Below are positions 1 to 7,708 of a stretch of DNA of 42,126 nt, piece by piece. How positions within the stretch are numbered: the stretch's first letter is position 1; each line of letters begins with the position of its first letter. This stretch comes from Bradyrhizobium sp. SRL28. Its GTDB lineage: Bacteria; Pseudomonadota; Alphaproteobacteria; Rhizobiales; Xanthobacteraceae. The position numbers were made by a program, and so were the translations under genes. Below the pieces are notes generated by a model. The model saw only the letters and a program-made list of their open reading frames with translations, searched no databases and was not told where the DNA came from. The stretch spans positions 1-42,126 of the forward strand of contig NZ_JAHEAG010000044.1 in the NCBI RefSeq assembly GCF_018596315.1, in the 5' to 3' direction.

Positions 1-51
1 TCAGCGCAATTTCTGATTGTCGAACTGGAAAAGGCTCGTGTGCACACCTGA
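1..51 (+). CDS. possible C-terminal end of a gene entering from the left
   Basis: Frame 1 is open from the first base to a TGA at 49-51 and would encode 16 residues ending in ELEKARVHT. The piece is too short to assign a family. It could equally be chance. No gene is visible between its stop and the converging permease gene that ends at 230. Confidence 0.2.
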   Translation, partial: SAQFLIVELEKARVHT

Positions 52-229
52 CGGGTCCGCTCCGTGGCATGCCGAGAAATGGAAAGGGTAGGCTAATTCC
101 GAGGCTCAGCTGACATGAGTCCTCCAGAAGCTACCGAGTCGTCTGTTGACCTCTATCGGTGCGCGACAGCAGCAAAACTGGGCGTCAGGCAACTCTTGTG
201 GCGAAATTCCAGCCTCTCTGCTGCATTTC

Positions 230-1615
230 TCAGTAGATTCCGGTCAAATAGAAAAATGCGATGGCAACGAACACCGCCGCAGTTTTTGTCAACGTGATGA
301 CGAACACATCCTTATAGGCTTGCCTGTGGGTCAAGCCCGTAACAGCAAGCAGCGTGATGACGGCTCCATTGTGAGGCAATGTATCCATGCCGCCGCTCGC
401 CATGGCCGCGATACGATGAAAGACTTCAAGCGGGATGTTTGCCTCCTTTGCGGCTGCAATGAATTCATTGGACATCGCGGCAAGGGCAATGCTCATGCCG
501 CCGGAAGCCGAGCCCGTGATGCCGGCGAGCACCGTCACGGTGACGGCTTCATTGACAAGCGGATTGGGGATCGCCCTGAGCGCAGCGGAAACCGCCGCAA
601 AGCCCGGCAACAGCGCAATCACTCCACCGAATCCATATTCGGACGCGGTATTGAGCGACGCAAGCAAAGCCCCGGCAACGGCTGCCTTGCTGCCATCCGC
701 GAATTTTGCAAGCACCGGACGCCAGGCAAAGACGAACACCATCACTATACCAAGGAGCAGAGCGCCCTCGACTGCCCATATGGCTGCCACCGGACCAATC
801 TGCGTAACGATCGAATGACCGCCGAGTGTGACTTCGTGCTTCGCGCCGTAAGCCCGAGGCACCAGATGCGTTAGTATAAAGTTCGCGACACCCACCACGA
901 CCAGCGGCGCGATGGCGATCCACGGGTTAGGCAATGCCTTCTCTTCGAATGGCTCCGGCTCGTTGAGAAGCTCCGTACCGTAGCCTTCTCCGCGCTTCTG
1001 CGCCGCCCGTCGGCGGTTCTCGATATAGGCAAGACCGACCCCAAAAACGAAAACGCTGCCGACGAGCCCTAGCACCGGGGCGGCCCACGTCGTCGTATTG
1101 AAGAACGTCGTAGGAATGATGTTCTGAATTTGCGGGGTTCCCGGCAAGGCGTCCATCGTGAAGCTGAACGCACCGAGCGCAATCGTGCAGGGGATGAGCC
1201 GCTTTGGAATATCCCCCTGCCGGAACATTTCGGCCGCAAACGGATAGACCGCGAACACGACGACGAATAGCGACACGCCGCCATAGGTCAAGATTGCGCA
1301 GACGACGATAATAGATAGTACAGCGCGCTCCCGGCCGAGCACGCCGATCACGGCGGCGACGATCGACTTCGAGAAACCCGACAGCTCGATGACTTTGCCG
1401 AAGACAGCGCCCAGCATGAAAACGGGGAAATAATTCTTCACGAAGCCGACCATCTTCTCCATGAAGACGCTGGAGAATAGCGGTGGAACGAGCGAGGGAT
1501 CGGTCAGCAATACCGCGCCAAGCGCGGCAATCGGAGCGAACAGGATCACACTGTAGCCGCGGTAGGCGACAAACATCAGAAAGATAAGAGCGCCCAACAC
1601 GATCAAGAGATCCAT
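230..1615 (-). CDS. GntP-family permease (gluconate/carboxylate:H+ symporter type)
   Basis: A 461-residue polytopic inner-membrane protein with about a dozen hydrophobic segments, the usual size for the GntP family. Family-like stretches include the N-terminal helix pair, the central PGTPQIQN loop and the C-terminal GMDTLPHNGAVITLLAVTG segment. The family imports gluconate or related hydroxy-acids such as hydroxybutyrate or citrate with protons, but the substrate cannot be told from sequence. I chose the ATG at 1615 because AAGGGAG lies just upstream; the frame stays open to 1663 without a comparable ribosome site. It follows the CBS-domain gene with a gap of 44 bases and is probably co-transcribed from the region holding the FixK box at 2314. 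A hydroxybutyrate-type substrate would fit the nearby phasin, but that is inference. Confidence 0.85.
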   Translation of the reverse strand: MDLLIVLGALIFLMFVAYRGYSVILFAPIAALGAVLLTDPSLVPPLFSSVFMEKMVGFVKNYFPVFMLGAVFGKVIELSGFSKSIVAAVIGVLGRERAVLSIIVVCAILTYGGVSLFVVVFAVYPFAAEMFRQGDIPKRLIPCTIALGAFSFTMDALPGTPQIQNIIPTTFFNTTTWAAPVLGLVGSVFVFGVGLAYIENRRRAAQKRGEGYGTELLNEPEPFEEKALPNPWIAIAPLVVVGVANFILTHLVPRAYGAKHEVTLGGHSIVTQIGPVAAIWAVEGALLLGIVMVFVFAWRPVLAKFADGSKAAVAGALLASLNTASEYGFGGVIALLPGFAAVSAALRAIPNPLVNEAVTVTVLAGITGSASGGMSIALAAMSNEFIAAAKEANIPLEVFHRIAAMASGGMDTLPHNGAVITLLAVTGLTHRQAYKDVFVITLTKTAAVFVAIAFFYLTGIY

Positions 1616-1659
1616 AGCCACACTCCCTTTCAAATAGCGAGCCAGTGGATGCAGGCACC

Positions 1660-2145
1660 TCAAGCAGTTGATGTGAGCATCATCATCCGTTCGCGCTCAA
1701 GCTCGCTGATGACCTTGGCGTGATGTGTCACCGCCTCGCTCAGCAAGTCACGAACCGAGATAACGTCGATCGCGGTGCCGTTATCGACCACCGGCAGGTG
1801 ACGAATGCGGTGCGTGTGCATCAGCCTCAGGCAGTCGGCAAACGTATGGGCCAGATCAGCTTTGATAACGTCTCGGACCATGACGTCCGCTACGGGGGTG
1901 GCTTCAGGGGATTTCCCCGCCAGCACCAGTCGCCGCACGCAATCGCGTTCGGAAAGAACGCCGACGATCGCTCCGCGCTCTATGACGACGAGAAATCCGA
2001 TGTTCTTCTCAGCCATGAGGCGCACTGCCGTAAGCATGTTATCCCCGGGACCGACTGTCCACAGCGCTTGTGATTTGGCGGCAAGGATCTGCTTCAACGA
2101 TCGATAGGCGAGAATTTCTTCCGGACGTCTGAGTGGATGATCCAT
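1660..2145 (-). CDS. CBS-domain pair protein
   Basis: A 161-residue soluble protein made almost entirely of two CBS motifs (Bateman module), roughly residues 25-80 and 90-145. The typical end of the first is GVLSERDCVRRL and of the second DVISVRDLLSEAV. Such stand-alone modules bind adenosyl nucleotides (AMP, ATP, NAD(H)) and report energy or redox state to partner proteins. The ATG at 2145 is preceded by GAGAGG; two earlier in-frame ATG/GTG codons, up to 2223, lack a well spaced ribosome site. It lies just upstream of the GntP permease on the same strand, and the FixK box at 2314 is about 170 bases upstream, so low-oxygen induction is possible. The partner protein is unknown. Confidence 0.85.
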   Translation of the reverse strand: MDHPLRRPEEILAYRSLKQILAAKSQALWTVGPGDNMLTAVRLMAEKNIGFLVVIERGAIVGVLSERDCVRRLVLAGKSPEATPVADVMVRDVIKADLAHTFADCLRLMHTHRIRHLPVVDNGTAIDVISVRDLLSEAVTHHAKVISELERERMMMLTSTA

Positions 2146-2313
2146 GGCGCCTCTCTTCCCGGGTGCGAAATGGGCGGAGTGAGCTGACATTCCCTGTCTT
2201 AGTGGATAAAGGACGCACCACATTACTAATCTTGGAGCCCTGCTGCCGCCTTTCGGAATAGAGCTTTGGCCAGCATGCTGAGCAATGAGTTAGAGGGGGT
2301 ACGCCGATCTCTA

Positions 2314-2327
2314 TTGATCCATGTCAA
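2314..2327. promoter_or_regulatory. FixK/FNR-type box
   Basis: TTGATCCATGTCAA matches the TTGA-N6-TCAA consensus. If activation occurs at the usual -41.5, start sites would fall near 2279 on the minus strand (CBS/GntP pair) and near 2362 on the plus strand (2460 remnant and phasin). Both are compatible with the genes. Confidence 0.7.
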
Positions 2328-2459
2328 GCCGTCTGCACAGTGCGCACTGCAACAACAGCGTGTTCTAGGCGATCGCGATGCTCAGCGCGCAACGTGATCG
2401 GACTGGTTCGCAGCTAGCATCACAGCGGCCGATCACCAATTCAGTAGTAGGAGATTCAC

Positions 2460-2789
2460 ATGGATCGCTCGTCATCCCTAGTTGGCTCAGCGTATCTTGA
2501 AAGCCTCATGCGAGCCGGCCAGCTAACAATGAAGCAATTTGACGATGCACTCGCCAGCACAATGGGAGCCAGTGGAAACTATCCAACGCCGGGGCGTTCG
2601 GGTAACGGTCGTGTCAGCGATAGCCGACGGCCCGCTAATGCTCGGAATCCCGCCAGGCGATCTCCGGACGATGGCTGCGGCAATGCCGGACTGCCGGTTC
2701 GTGGTTATGCCCAGTATCGGGCATTCGATGAATTCTCGAACTGCCGGCGCCGGCTATTTCGGGGCCTCGTTCGGGGGCTTCCAAAGTAG
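2460..2789 (+). pseudogene. hybrid remnant ending in an alpha/beta-hydrolase C-terminus
   Basis: The ATG at 2460 follows TAGGAG and opens a frame whose first 36 codons look coding (YLESLMRAGQLTMKQFDDAL). Protein-like sequence then continues in another frame from about 2610: SAIADGPLMLGIPPGDLRTM, MPDCRFVVMPSIGHSMN and AGYFGASFGG. This resembles the last third of an alpha/beta hydrolase, with the catalytic His in GHSM. The hydrolase core is missing, so this is most simply an internally deleted, frameshifted gene. It sits between a FixK box and the phasin gene, and the intact form may have been a PHA-related hydrolase. That last point is inference only. Confidence 0.45.
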
Positions 2790-2825
2790 TCGATCGGATT
2801 CGTTCTTCAAATGGAGGAGTTAGTG

Positions 2826-3176
2826 ATGTCAGACGCCAACCTTTCCGCCGATAAAGTCCGCACGATGCTGGCTGAGGCCAACGAGCGCCTTCGAAGCGCC
2901 AGCGCGGAGTACTTTGGCCTGCTCGAGAAAGGCCTGAGTTCCTCGCCGCTGCCGATCGCCGACCAGGCGAAGCAGTTCTGCGGCTACATGCAGCGCAATG
3001 TCACCGCGACATTCGATCTCGGCGATAAGCTGATTCAAGCCAAGGACATGCAGGACGCGGCCAAGATTCAGTCTGAATTTCTCCAGGACCAGATGCGCTC
3101 GCTGACCGACCATGCAAGGAGCATGGGTGAGTCTGCCATGAAGGCTGCGACAAGCGTCTTCACCCCAAAGAGTTGA
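2826..3176 (+). CDS. phasin family protein (PHB granule-associated)
   Basis: A 116-residue, helix-rich protein with no signal peptide or membrane segment. Heptad-like helices and the pattern AKQFCGYMQRNVTATFDLGDKL followed by QSEFLQDQMRSLTDHARSMG are characteristic of the phasin_2 family, which coats polyhydroxybutyrate granules and affects their number and size. The ATG at 2826 is chosen because GGAGGAG lies 6-12 bases upstream; the ATG at 2811 is itself part of that ribosome site. It lies downstream of the FixK box at 2314 and the hydrolase remnant. A link between carbon storage and low oxygen is common in this bacterial group. Confidence 0.85.
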   Translation: MSDANLSADKVRTMLAEANERLRSASAEYFGLLEKGLSSSPLPIADQAKQFCGYMQRNVTATFDLGDKLIQAKDMQDAAKIQSEFLQDQMRSLTDHARSMGESAMKAATSVFTPKS

Positions 3177-3239
3177 AGGCAGCTGCAGGCTCGGCCGGCC
3201 GGAGCGTTCGATGACGCTCTGCCGTCCGATCAGTGTGGG

Positions 3240-3732
3240 ATGGTTATGGCGCTTCAATTCCTGGTCGGCTTCGTCGTCAGCTTGATCAACATTATGATCC
3301 ATGCGCTTGTGACAGTCGGGGCGATCGGCATTGCCCGCTCCGCGGGGTTGCGGCTCCGCGAGCGGCCGAGAATGCACTTGATAGCCGTGATGGTCGGAAC
3401 CGCGGCGGCCCTGATGGTAGCGCACACGCTGGAGGTCCTTGTTTGGGCGCTAACCTATGGGCTCGTCGGCGCGGCGCCTGCCGACAGCGACCTGCTCTAT
3501 TTCGCCTTCGTAAATTACACCACACTTGGTTACGGAGATATCACGCCTGTGCAAGCGTGGCGACTGACCGGGCCAATGACCGCAATGAACGGTATACTCA
3601 TGTTCGGCTGGTCAACCCGCCGTTCTGTTCGAGGTTCTCCGCAGGACGCTCGAGCGCTTCGCGGCGGTCGGCGCTCCCGGGTTCAGTTCTGCAGATCGAG
3701 GTCAGCGAGCTGCCGCCGGTCCAGAAGGATGA
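3240..3732 (+). pseudogene. potassium-channel-like protein with a frameshift
   Basis: The N-terminal 125 residues have two hydrophobic helices around a pore-like segment, YTTLGYGDITP, matching the K+ channel selectivity filter (TVGYGD in the classical form). After LMFGW at about 3612 the frame becomes arginine-rich. Removing one C near 3616-3620 restores a channel-like tail beginning STAVLFEVLRRTLERF and ending at the TGA at 3730-3732. This suggests a single-base insertion, or a sequencing error, in a roughly 160-residue two-helix ion channel. The restored 3' end would overlap the convergent Crp-family gene by about 50 bases. The start at 3240 is the first ATG and lacks a strong ribosome site. 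Confidence 0.6.
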
Positions 3733-4366
3733 TCTGGCGCTGATTTCTGCCGATGAATCCGATGATGTCGAGTTCATGCAGCCGCGACAACGCGCGAGAC
3801 ACGGTTTCCAGTGTCAGGCCCAGATAGTCGGCGATGTCGCGTCGTGACATCGGCAGTGGCATGACGCCGGCCGCCGTAAGCCGTCGATCCATCTCGATCA
3901 GGAAGGCGGCGACCCGTTCCAGCGAAGTCTTGCGGCCAAGCAGGAGCATGTGGTTTTCCGCGTGCTGCAGATTGTCGGTGGTCATGCTGAGCAGGTTTCG
4001 TGAGACCAGGGCATCGCACTCAGCCACCATCTCGAGGCTACGGCGCCTGATCAGGCGAACCGTGGTGGTCACGATCGCCTCCGCCGTAAACCGATGCTCG
4101 CTTCCGTTTTCCAGACCGAAGATGTCGCCGGCAAGATGAAACGCACCAATCTGCCGACGGCCGTCCGAAAGCAGCTTGTAGCTTCGCACCGCTCCGTTCT
4201 TCACCTGATAGACATAGTCCGCCGGCTCTTTTTCGCCGTAGATTTCGGTACCTTTCTTGTAGGTAAATTCGTTTAAGCTAACCTTCGGATTTGACTCGCT
4301 TGCTATTCCGAGTTCGCCGAGAGAGGTGGGGCGGGGGGCCGGATCAGTCGTGATGCGGACAAACAT
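3683..4366 (-). CDS. Crp/Fnr-family regulator, FixK type
   Basis: A 227-residue transcription factor with an N-terminal cyclic-nucleotide-binding-like beta barrel (about 30-140), a long dimer helix with LGRKTSLERVAAFLIEMDRRL, and a C-terminal helix-turn-helix, SRRDIADYLGLTLETVSRAL. The recognition helix E-T-V-S-R is the E..SR pattern that reads TTGA-N6-TCAA sites. The N-terminal cysteine cluster of oxygen-sensing Fnr is absent, as in FixK, so it probably needs an upstream sensor such as FixL/FixJ. The ATG at 4366 follows AGGAG; the open frame extending to 4705 has no coding character. It is convergent with the channel remnant and divergent from the FixJ-like gene. It is the obvious candidate to read the six boxes in this window. 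Confidence 0.88.
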   Translation of the reverse strand: MFVRITTDPAPRPTSLGELGIASESNPKVSLNEFTYKKGTEIYGEKEPADYVYQVKNGAVRSYKLLSDGRRQIGAFHLAGDIFGLENGSEHRFTAEAIVTTTVRLIRRRSLEMVAECDALVSRNLLSMTTDNLQHAENHMLLLGRKTSLERVAAFLIEMDRRLTAAGVMPLPMSRRDIADYLGLTLETVSRALSRLHELDIIGFIGRNQRQIILLDRRQLADLDLQN

Positions 4367-4733
4367 GGCCAACTCCTGAACGCTAACTGGTTGTTGCCGG
4401 TAGTCTGCCTCTAGGAAATGTTTCGTCGGAAGGAATGGCCCGCTCGCAATAGTTGATCTTCTAACGAAGGCATTATTTTTGACTATTGGCTGAAGGGTCA
4501 TTGTACCAAGGTACAGGTCTGTAATACCCTGCCAGAAAGGCACGGATACCTGTCCTAACCCACGGATTTGGATGTATTGATAGAGTCGTGGGCAAGTAAT
4601 GTTTCGACGGACTCGATTAGTTGTCGCCTCAAGGATGCACAGTCTGTGTGGAGGTGATGCGATGCTGCCCAGTGACCTCACTTGATCTGGCAAGTGAGAC
4701 GTCAACGGTTTTGATTGACGGCTAGGAGGGGAA
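4367..4733. other. intergenic control region between divergent regulators
   Basis: These 367 bases separate the FixK-type gene from the FixJ-like gene. I see no full FixK box; TTGATCTTCTAACG near 4452 and TTGATCTGGCAAGT near 4682 keep only one half-site. Two inverted repeats are present: GTACC-AA-GGTAC at 4503-4514, and CCCACG paired with CGTGGG between about 4558 and 4592. Either could be an operator. No coding is apparent. Confidence 0.4.
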
Positions 4734-5357
4734 ATGCCTGGCCTTGTGTACGTGGTTGACGACGATGCTTCGTTTCGGACGGCGATCGAACGCCGGCTGA
4801 AAGTTGCCGGTTATGAAGTCGAAACCTATTCTTCGGCCCAACTATTGCTGGATCGTGTGCCGGCCGCTGAACGACCGGGATGCATCCTGCTGGACGTGCA
4901 AATGCCTGGACTGACCGGGCTGGAATTGCAAAGCCGTCTTATCGAACTTGGATCGATCCTGCCGATCGTCTTTGTTACGGGCCATGCCGATACTCCGACG
5001 ACGGTCCGGGCCATCAAGGCGGGCGCCGAGGATTTCTTGACCAAGCCGGCATCATCAGAACAGCTGATCGCGGCTATCGAGCGCGCCCTGGCACGATACG
5101 AGGCTCTACGTAGTCAACGGGCCAAACTCGATTTGATTCTCTCTCATTTGGCGAGACTGACGCCGCGTGAGCGCCAGGTCTTCGATCTGATTGTGCGTGG
5201 CAAGATCAACAAGCAAATTGCCACGGAATTGGGAACGACCGAGCGCACGGTGAAAGCACATCGCCATGAAGTGATGGAGAAGATGCAGGTACACTCGCTC
5301 GCGGAATTGGTTTCGAGTGCGGAACGGCTCGGTCTTCTCGATCGTCGCGCCAATTAG
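4734..5357 (+). CDS. FixJ-like response regulator (receiver + LuxR HTH)
   Basis: A 207-residue two-domain regulator. The receiver (1-120) has the acidic pair VVDDDAS, the phospho-acceptor Asp54 in LLDVQMPG, the Thr/Gly of FVTGHAD and Lys104 in LTKPAS. The C-terminal LuxR/GerE domain (about 140-205) contains LTPRERQVFDLIVRGKINKQ and TERTVKAHRHEVMEKM. This arrangement is that of FixJ, NodW and TodT/TtrR regulators. AGGAGGGG stands just before the ATG. No kinase gene is adjacent; the nearest histidine kinase in the window is at 11732. It is read away from the FixK-type regulator and may control it, as FixJ controls fixK in rhizobia, but that is inference. Confidence 0.88.
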   Translation: MPGLVYVVDDDASFRTAIERRLKVAGYEVETYSSAQLLLDRVPAAERPGCILLDVQMPGLTGLELQSRLIELGSILPIVFVTGHADTPTTVRAIKAGAEDFLTKPASSEQLIAAIERALARYEALRSQRAKLDLILSHLARLTPRERQVFDLIVRGKINKQIATELGTTERTVKAHRHEVMEKMQVHSLAELVSSAERLGLLDRRAN

Positions 5358-5378
5358 AGAAGCTAATCGGCAGTTTGT

Positions 5379-5404
5379 CTCACGAGTAGGGTTCCCGTCG
5401 TGAG
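5379..5404 (+). terminator. weak hairpin after the FixJ-like gene
   Basis: CTCACGA pairs with TCGTGAG across a 12-base loop, 22 bases after the stop codon. There is no T-run behind it, so termination is uncertain. Confidence 0.3.
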
Positions 5405-5542
5405 ATCCTGTACAAAAGGACAATATGAAAACTCGCTGACAGGGTGTCTAAGGCAATGAGCATGAAGCGTTGGTTAGTCGGCTAATGCGGGTCTTCAGAC
5501 TGGCGAAAATGGCCGCAGCGCGATGGCGCAGTAACCGACGAT

Positions 5543-5941
5543 TTGAGAACCCGAAGGCCGCTCATCTTGCGCACACCCAAATCAATCCTTGTCGTGGACG
5601 ATAATTCGTCGATGCGCAAATGCATCAAGCGGCTCTTGAGTGAGCATGGGTTCAACGTACTATTGTTCGATTCGGGTGCTACGCTGCTCCGTCATGCAGA
5701 TTTCGATGGCGCCTTTTGCGTCATCATTGACATCAACCTGCTTGACCAATCCGGCATAGAGTTGCGGCGCCAGCTCGCCGATAAAGGCGTCCGACTGCCG
5801 GTAATTTTTATCACCGGCAATGACAGCGATGCGAACCGCTCAGCCGCAATCGAGGCGGGATGTATCGCCTACCTACCCAAGCCATTCGCGGCCCGATCGC
5901 TTATCGAAGCGGTCGACAGAGCTCTTGTGGAAATATTCTAG
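5543..5941 (+). CDS. single-domain response regulator
   Basis: A 132-residue receiver domain with no output domain. It has VVDDNSSM (acidic pair), the phospho-acceptor Asp63 in IIDINLLDQSG, the FITGND switch loop and the conserved Lys in YLPKPF. It resembles FixJ-type receivers. Stand-alone receivers commonly act in phosphorelays or by protein contact. The start is unsure: no ATG precedes the domain, the TTG at 5543 opens the frame, and a second TTG (about 5568) is possible. It lies downstream of the FixJ-like gene with a gap of about 185 bases, so it is probably a separate or weakly linked unit. Confidence 0.75.
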   Translation: MRTRRPLILRTPKSILVVDDNSSMRKCIKRLLSEHGFNVLLFDSGATLLRHADFDGAFCVIIDINLLDQSGIELRRQLADKGVRLPVIFITGNDSDANRSAAIEAGCIAYLPKPFAARSLIEAVDRALVEIF

Positions 5942-5955
5942 CGCGATCGGTCTCC

Positions 5956-6555
5956 TCATTCATCAATGTCCTGCTCGAACGTCTGTACCGGCGCGCCCTT
6001 GTTGATGGAGGCGAAATGTGTAAGGGGAAGCGACGTCGTGAGTGCCAACAGGTTTGAATCGACGAATTCCAGCCGAAGCGCCTGTCCCGAAGCCAATTCC
6101 TGGATCATCTTGGGGGCGGCCACGCTCCCCGCGATGCAGGTGTTGGTGAGACACCAGGTATAAGGCACGTGATAGGGCGCCCCTTGGTCGACGGTAAGCC
6201 TGACCGGCTTTTGTAAGTACATGCCGACGGGGGAGAATATCTGCAGCCGTGCGCTGCCGTCGCCCTCCCGCTCGATGATATCCAGACGGACTGCCATTTG
6301 ACCGGTTGAAAACTTGCCGGTGATCGATGTCCGGCAATGCTTCTGAGCGCCGCCCGGCTTGAAGCAGAGCTTGCGCCAGTCTCCATAAGTGACGTCCTCT
6401 ACCTCTCGCTGCCCACGGATCGCAATTTCGGTCTGTTGCGACATGGCAGGCCGGCTGGATGCAACGCTTGCGGCCATCGCCAGGAGGAGGGCCGCAAAGA
6501 AGAGCGTTGCGCAATCGCGTTCTGGCCGCCTCTCGGTGCGATGTGAGCATGTCAC
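5956..6555 (-). CDS. invasion-associated locus B (IalB) family protein
   Basis: A 199-residue exported protein. A hydrophobic signal segment (FFAALLLAMAASVASS) is followed by an AMS cleavage region. The mature part has the IalB-family layout: a YGDW motif, a Cys in KLCFKPGG, a second Cys in KHCR, and a CLTNTC pair that can form disulphides. The family is widespread in Rhizobiales, periplasmic, and of unknown biochemical role; the name comes from Bartonella. It follows the secreted hydrolase gene after 27 bases on the same strand and probably shares its promoter below the FixK box at 7551. Confidence 0.85.
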   Translation of the reverse strand: MTCSHRTERRPERDCATLFFAALLLAMAASVASSRPAMSQQTEIAIRGQREVEDVTYGDWRKLCFKPGGAQKHCRTSITGKFSTGQMAVRLDIIEREGDGSARLQIFSPVGMYLQKPVRLTVDQGAPYHVPYTWCLTNTCIAGSVAAPKMIQELASGQALRLEFVDSNLLALTTSLPLTHFASINKGAPVQTFEQDIDE

Positions 6556-6582
6556 GGTTACGCCTCCGGCTTTGGTTACTCG

Positions 6583-7473
6583 TCATCGCTGTTCGTCAAG
6601 AAACTTCGCCACCAGCGGCGACCAGATCGGGATGGCATCGGGAGAGCCGATAAAGAAATGCCCCTCGTTGCCGAACGGCGGCACCAAATGGTATTCGGCT
6701 GTTCCGCCTGCTGCCGTAAACGCTTCGTGCATGCGTTTCGACAGAGCAGGGGCGAAGAAGGTGTCGTTCTCGATATAGATCCAGAGCATCGGCACGCGCG
6801 ACGTGCGGCCGAACTCACTGGTCGCTTCCACTAGCTTGTCTGGCGCGCAATTGTTGTTCGGTTTGCCGTCGACGCGACCGCCACGGCCGGCGGCAAAGAT
6901 GATGATCGCCTTGACTTGAGGCGGGTTCAAACTTGAAAGCGCGATCGAGGCCCATCCGCCGGCGGATTGCCCGACGACGATGACATCTTTCGGCACGATG
7001 CGCTTTTCGTCGGTCATGTAGTCGATGATCCAGAGATTGACTTGCGCGACCGCAAGGCCGGGAGCGCGAAAATTGGGATTGCTGCATTTTCCTACTTTCG
7101 AGAAGAACGGGCCGTAGAGTCCATGCTCGGGTATGTCGATGGCCGATGCGCCGTACCCAGTGCCGACGGGAGCCACGACAAGATAGCCGCGTTTGGCGAA
7201 CCACTTGGCAGCGTCGCGGAATTCGACGAGCGGAAAGAAGCTGCGGTCGGTCGGGTTGAGTGAAACGCCATGGTTCATGATCACGAGCGGGAAAGGCCCG
7301 TCGCCGACCGGCCGCACGAGGTAGGCGAACATCGGGAGCGGCAGCGGCAGCGCCCAGATTTCTTCCTGGATAAGGCGCGACGTGGCCTGATCGCCCGCCC
7401 GCGATGGCGTGATCAGATTTGCGAAAAACAGCAGTAACGTAGCGGCTAGGGCCCGGAAGCGCTGCTGGCACAT
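6583..7473 (-). CDS. secreted alpha/beta hydrolase (dienelactone/PAF-acetylhydrolase-like)
   Basis: A 296-residue protein with an N-terminal signal peptide (LAATLLLFFANLITPSRA). The hydrolase core contains the oxyanion-type stretch MNHG, the nucleophile elbow GQSAGGW with Ser170, and a C-terminal His in NEGHFF. Overall it looks like the platelet-activating-factor acetylhydrolase or dienelactone hydrolase branch, so an esterase acting in the periplasm is likely; the substrate is unknown. It is the first gene of a two-gene minus-strand unit with the IalB protein. The FixK box at 7551-7564 lies 78 bases upstream and would place a start site near 7516. Confidence 0.82.
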   Translation of the reverse strand: MCQQRFRALAATLLLFFANLITPSRAGDQATSRLIQEEIWALPLPLPMFAYLVRPVGDGPFPLVIMNHGVSLNPTDRSFFPLVEFRDAAKWFAKRGYLVVAPVGTGYGASAIDIPEHGLYGPFFSKVGKCSNPNFRAPGLAVAQVNLWIIDYMTDEKRIVPKDVIVVGQSAGGWASIALSSLNPPQVKAIIIFAAGRGGRVDGKPNNNCAPDKLVEATSEFGRTSRVPMLWIYIENDTFFAPALSKRMHEAFTAAGGTAEYHLVPPFGNEGHFFIGSPDAIPIWSPLVAKFLDEQR

Positions 7474-7550
7474 GCCGTGACTCCTCGATGTATCCCGGGG
7501 CTCACCGCTCGATCGCGCGTCAATTTGATTCCCGGGAACCCGTCGAAAGC

Positions 7551-7564
7551 TTGATCCAGATCAA
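7551..7564. promoter_or_regulatory. FixK/FNR-type box (consensus)
   Basis: TTGATCCAGATCAA fits the rhizobial FixK consensus exactly. It lies between the divergent hydrolase and SulP genes. At -41.5 it predicts starts near 7516 (minus) and 7599 (plus), so it can serve both. It also argues against a SulP start at 7571. Confidence 0.8.
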
Positions 7565-7708
7565 TCCGCGGTGGGCTCGAGACATCGCCTATGGCCGTCC
7601 AGGGCCCGCGACAGCCTGCGTCGTGACATGAGTTCTCTGGATATTGCCGCCAGTGGCACTGCTGATCGTCCTGTTTCGCTACGAGATACGACCCGGCGAG
7701 GATCGCCT

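Noticed and set aside
146..874. 242-codon plus-strand open frame opposite the GntP permease
   Set aside because: The product is His/Arg-rich with no membrane or domain pattern, while the minus strand is a clean permease.
4450..4695. possible FixK boxes before the FixK-type and FixJ-like genes
   Set aside because: TTGATCTTCTAACG and TTGATCTGGCAAGT have only one intact half-site; I do not count them.
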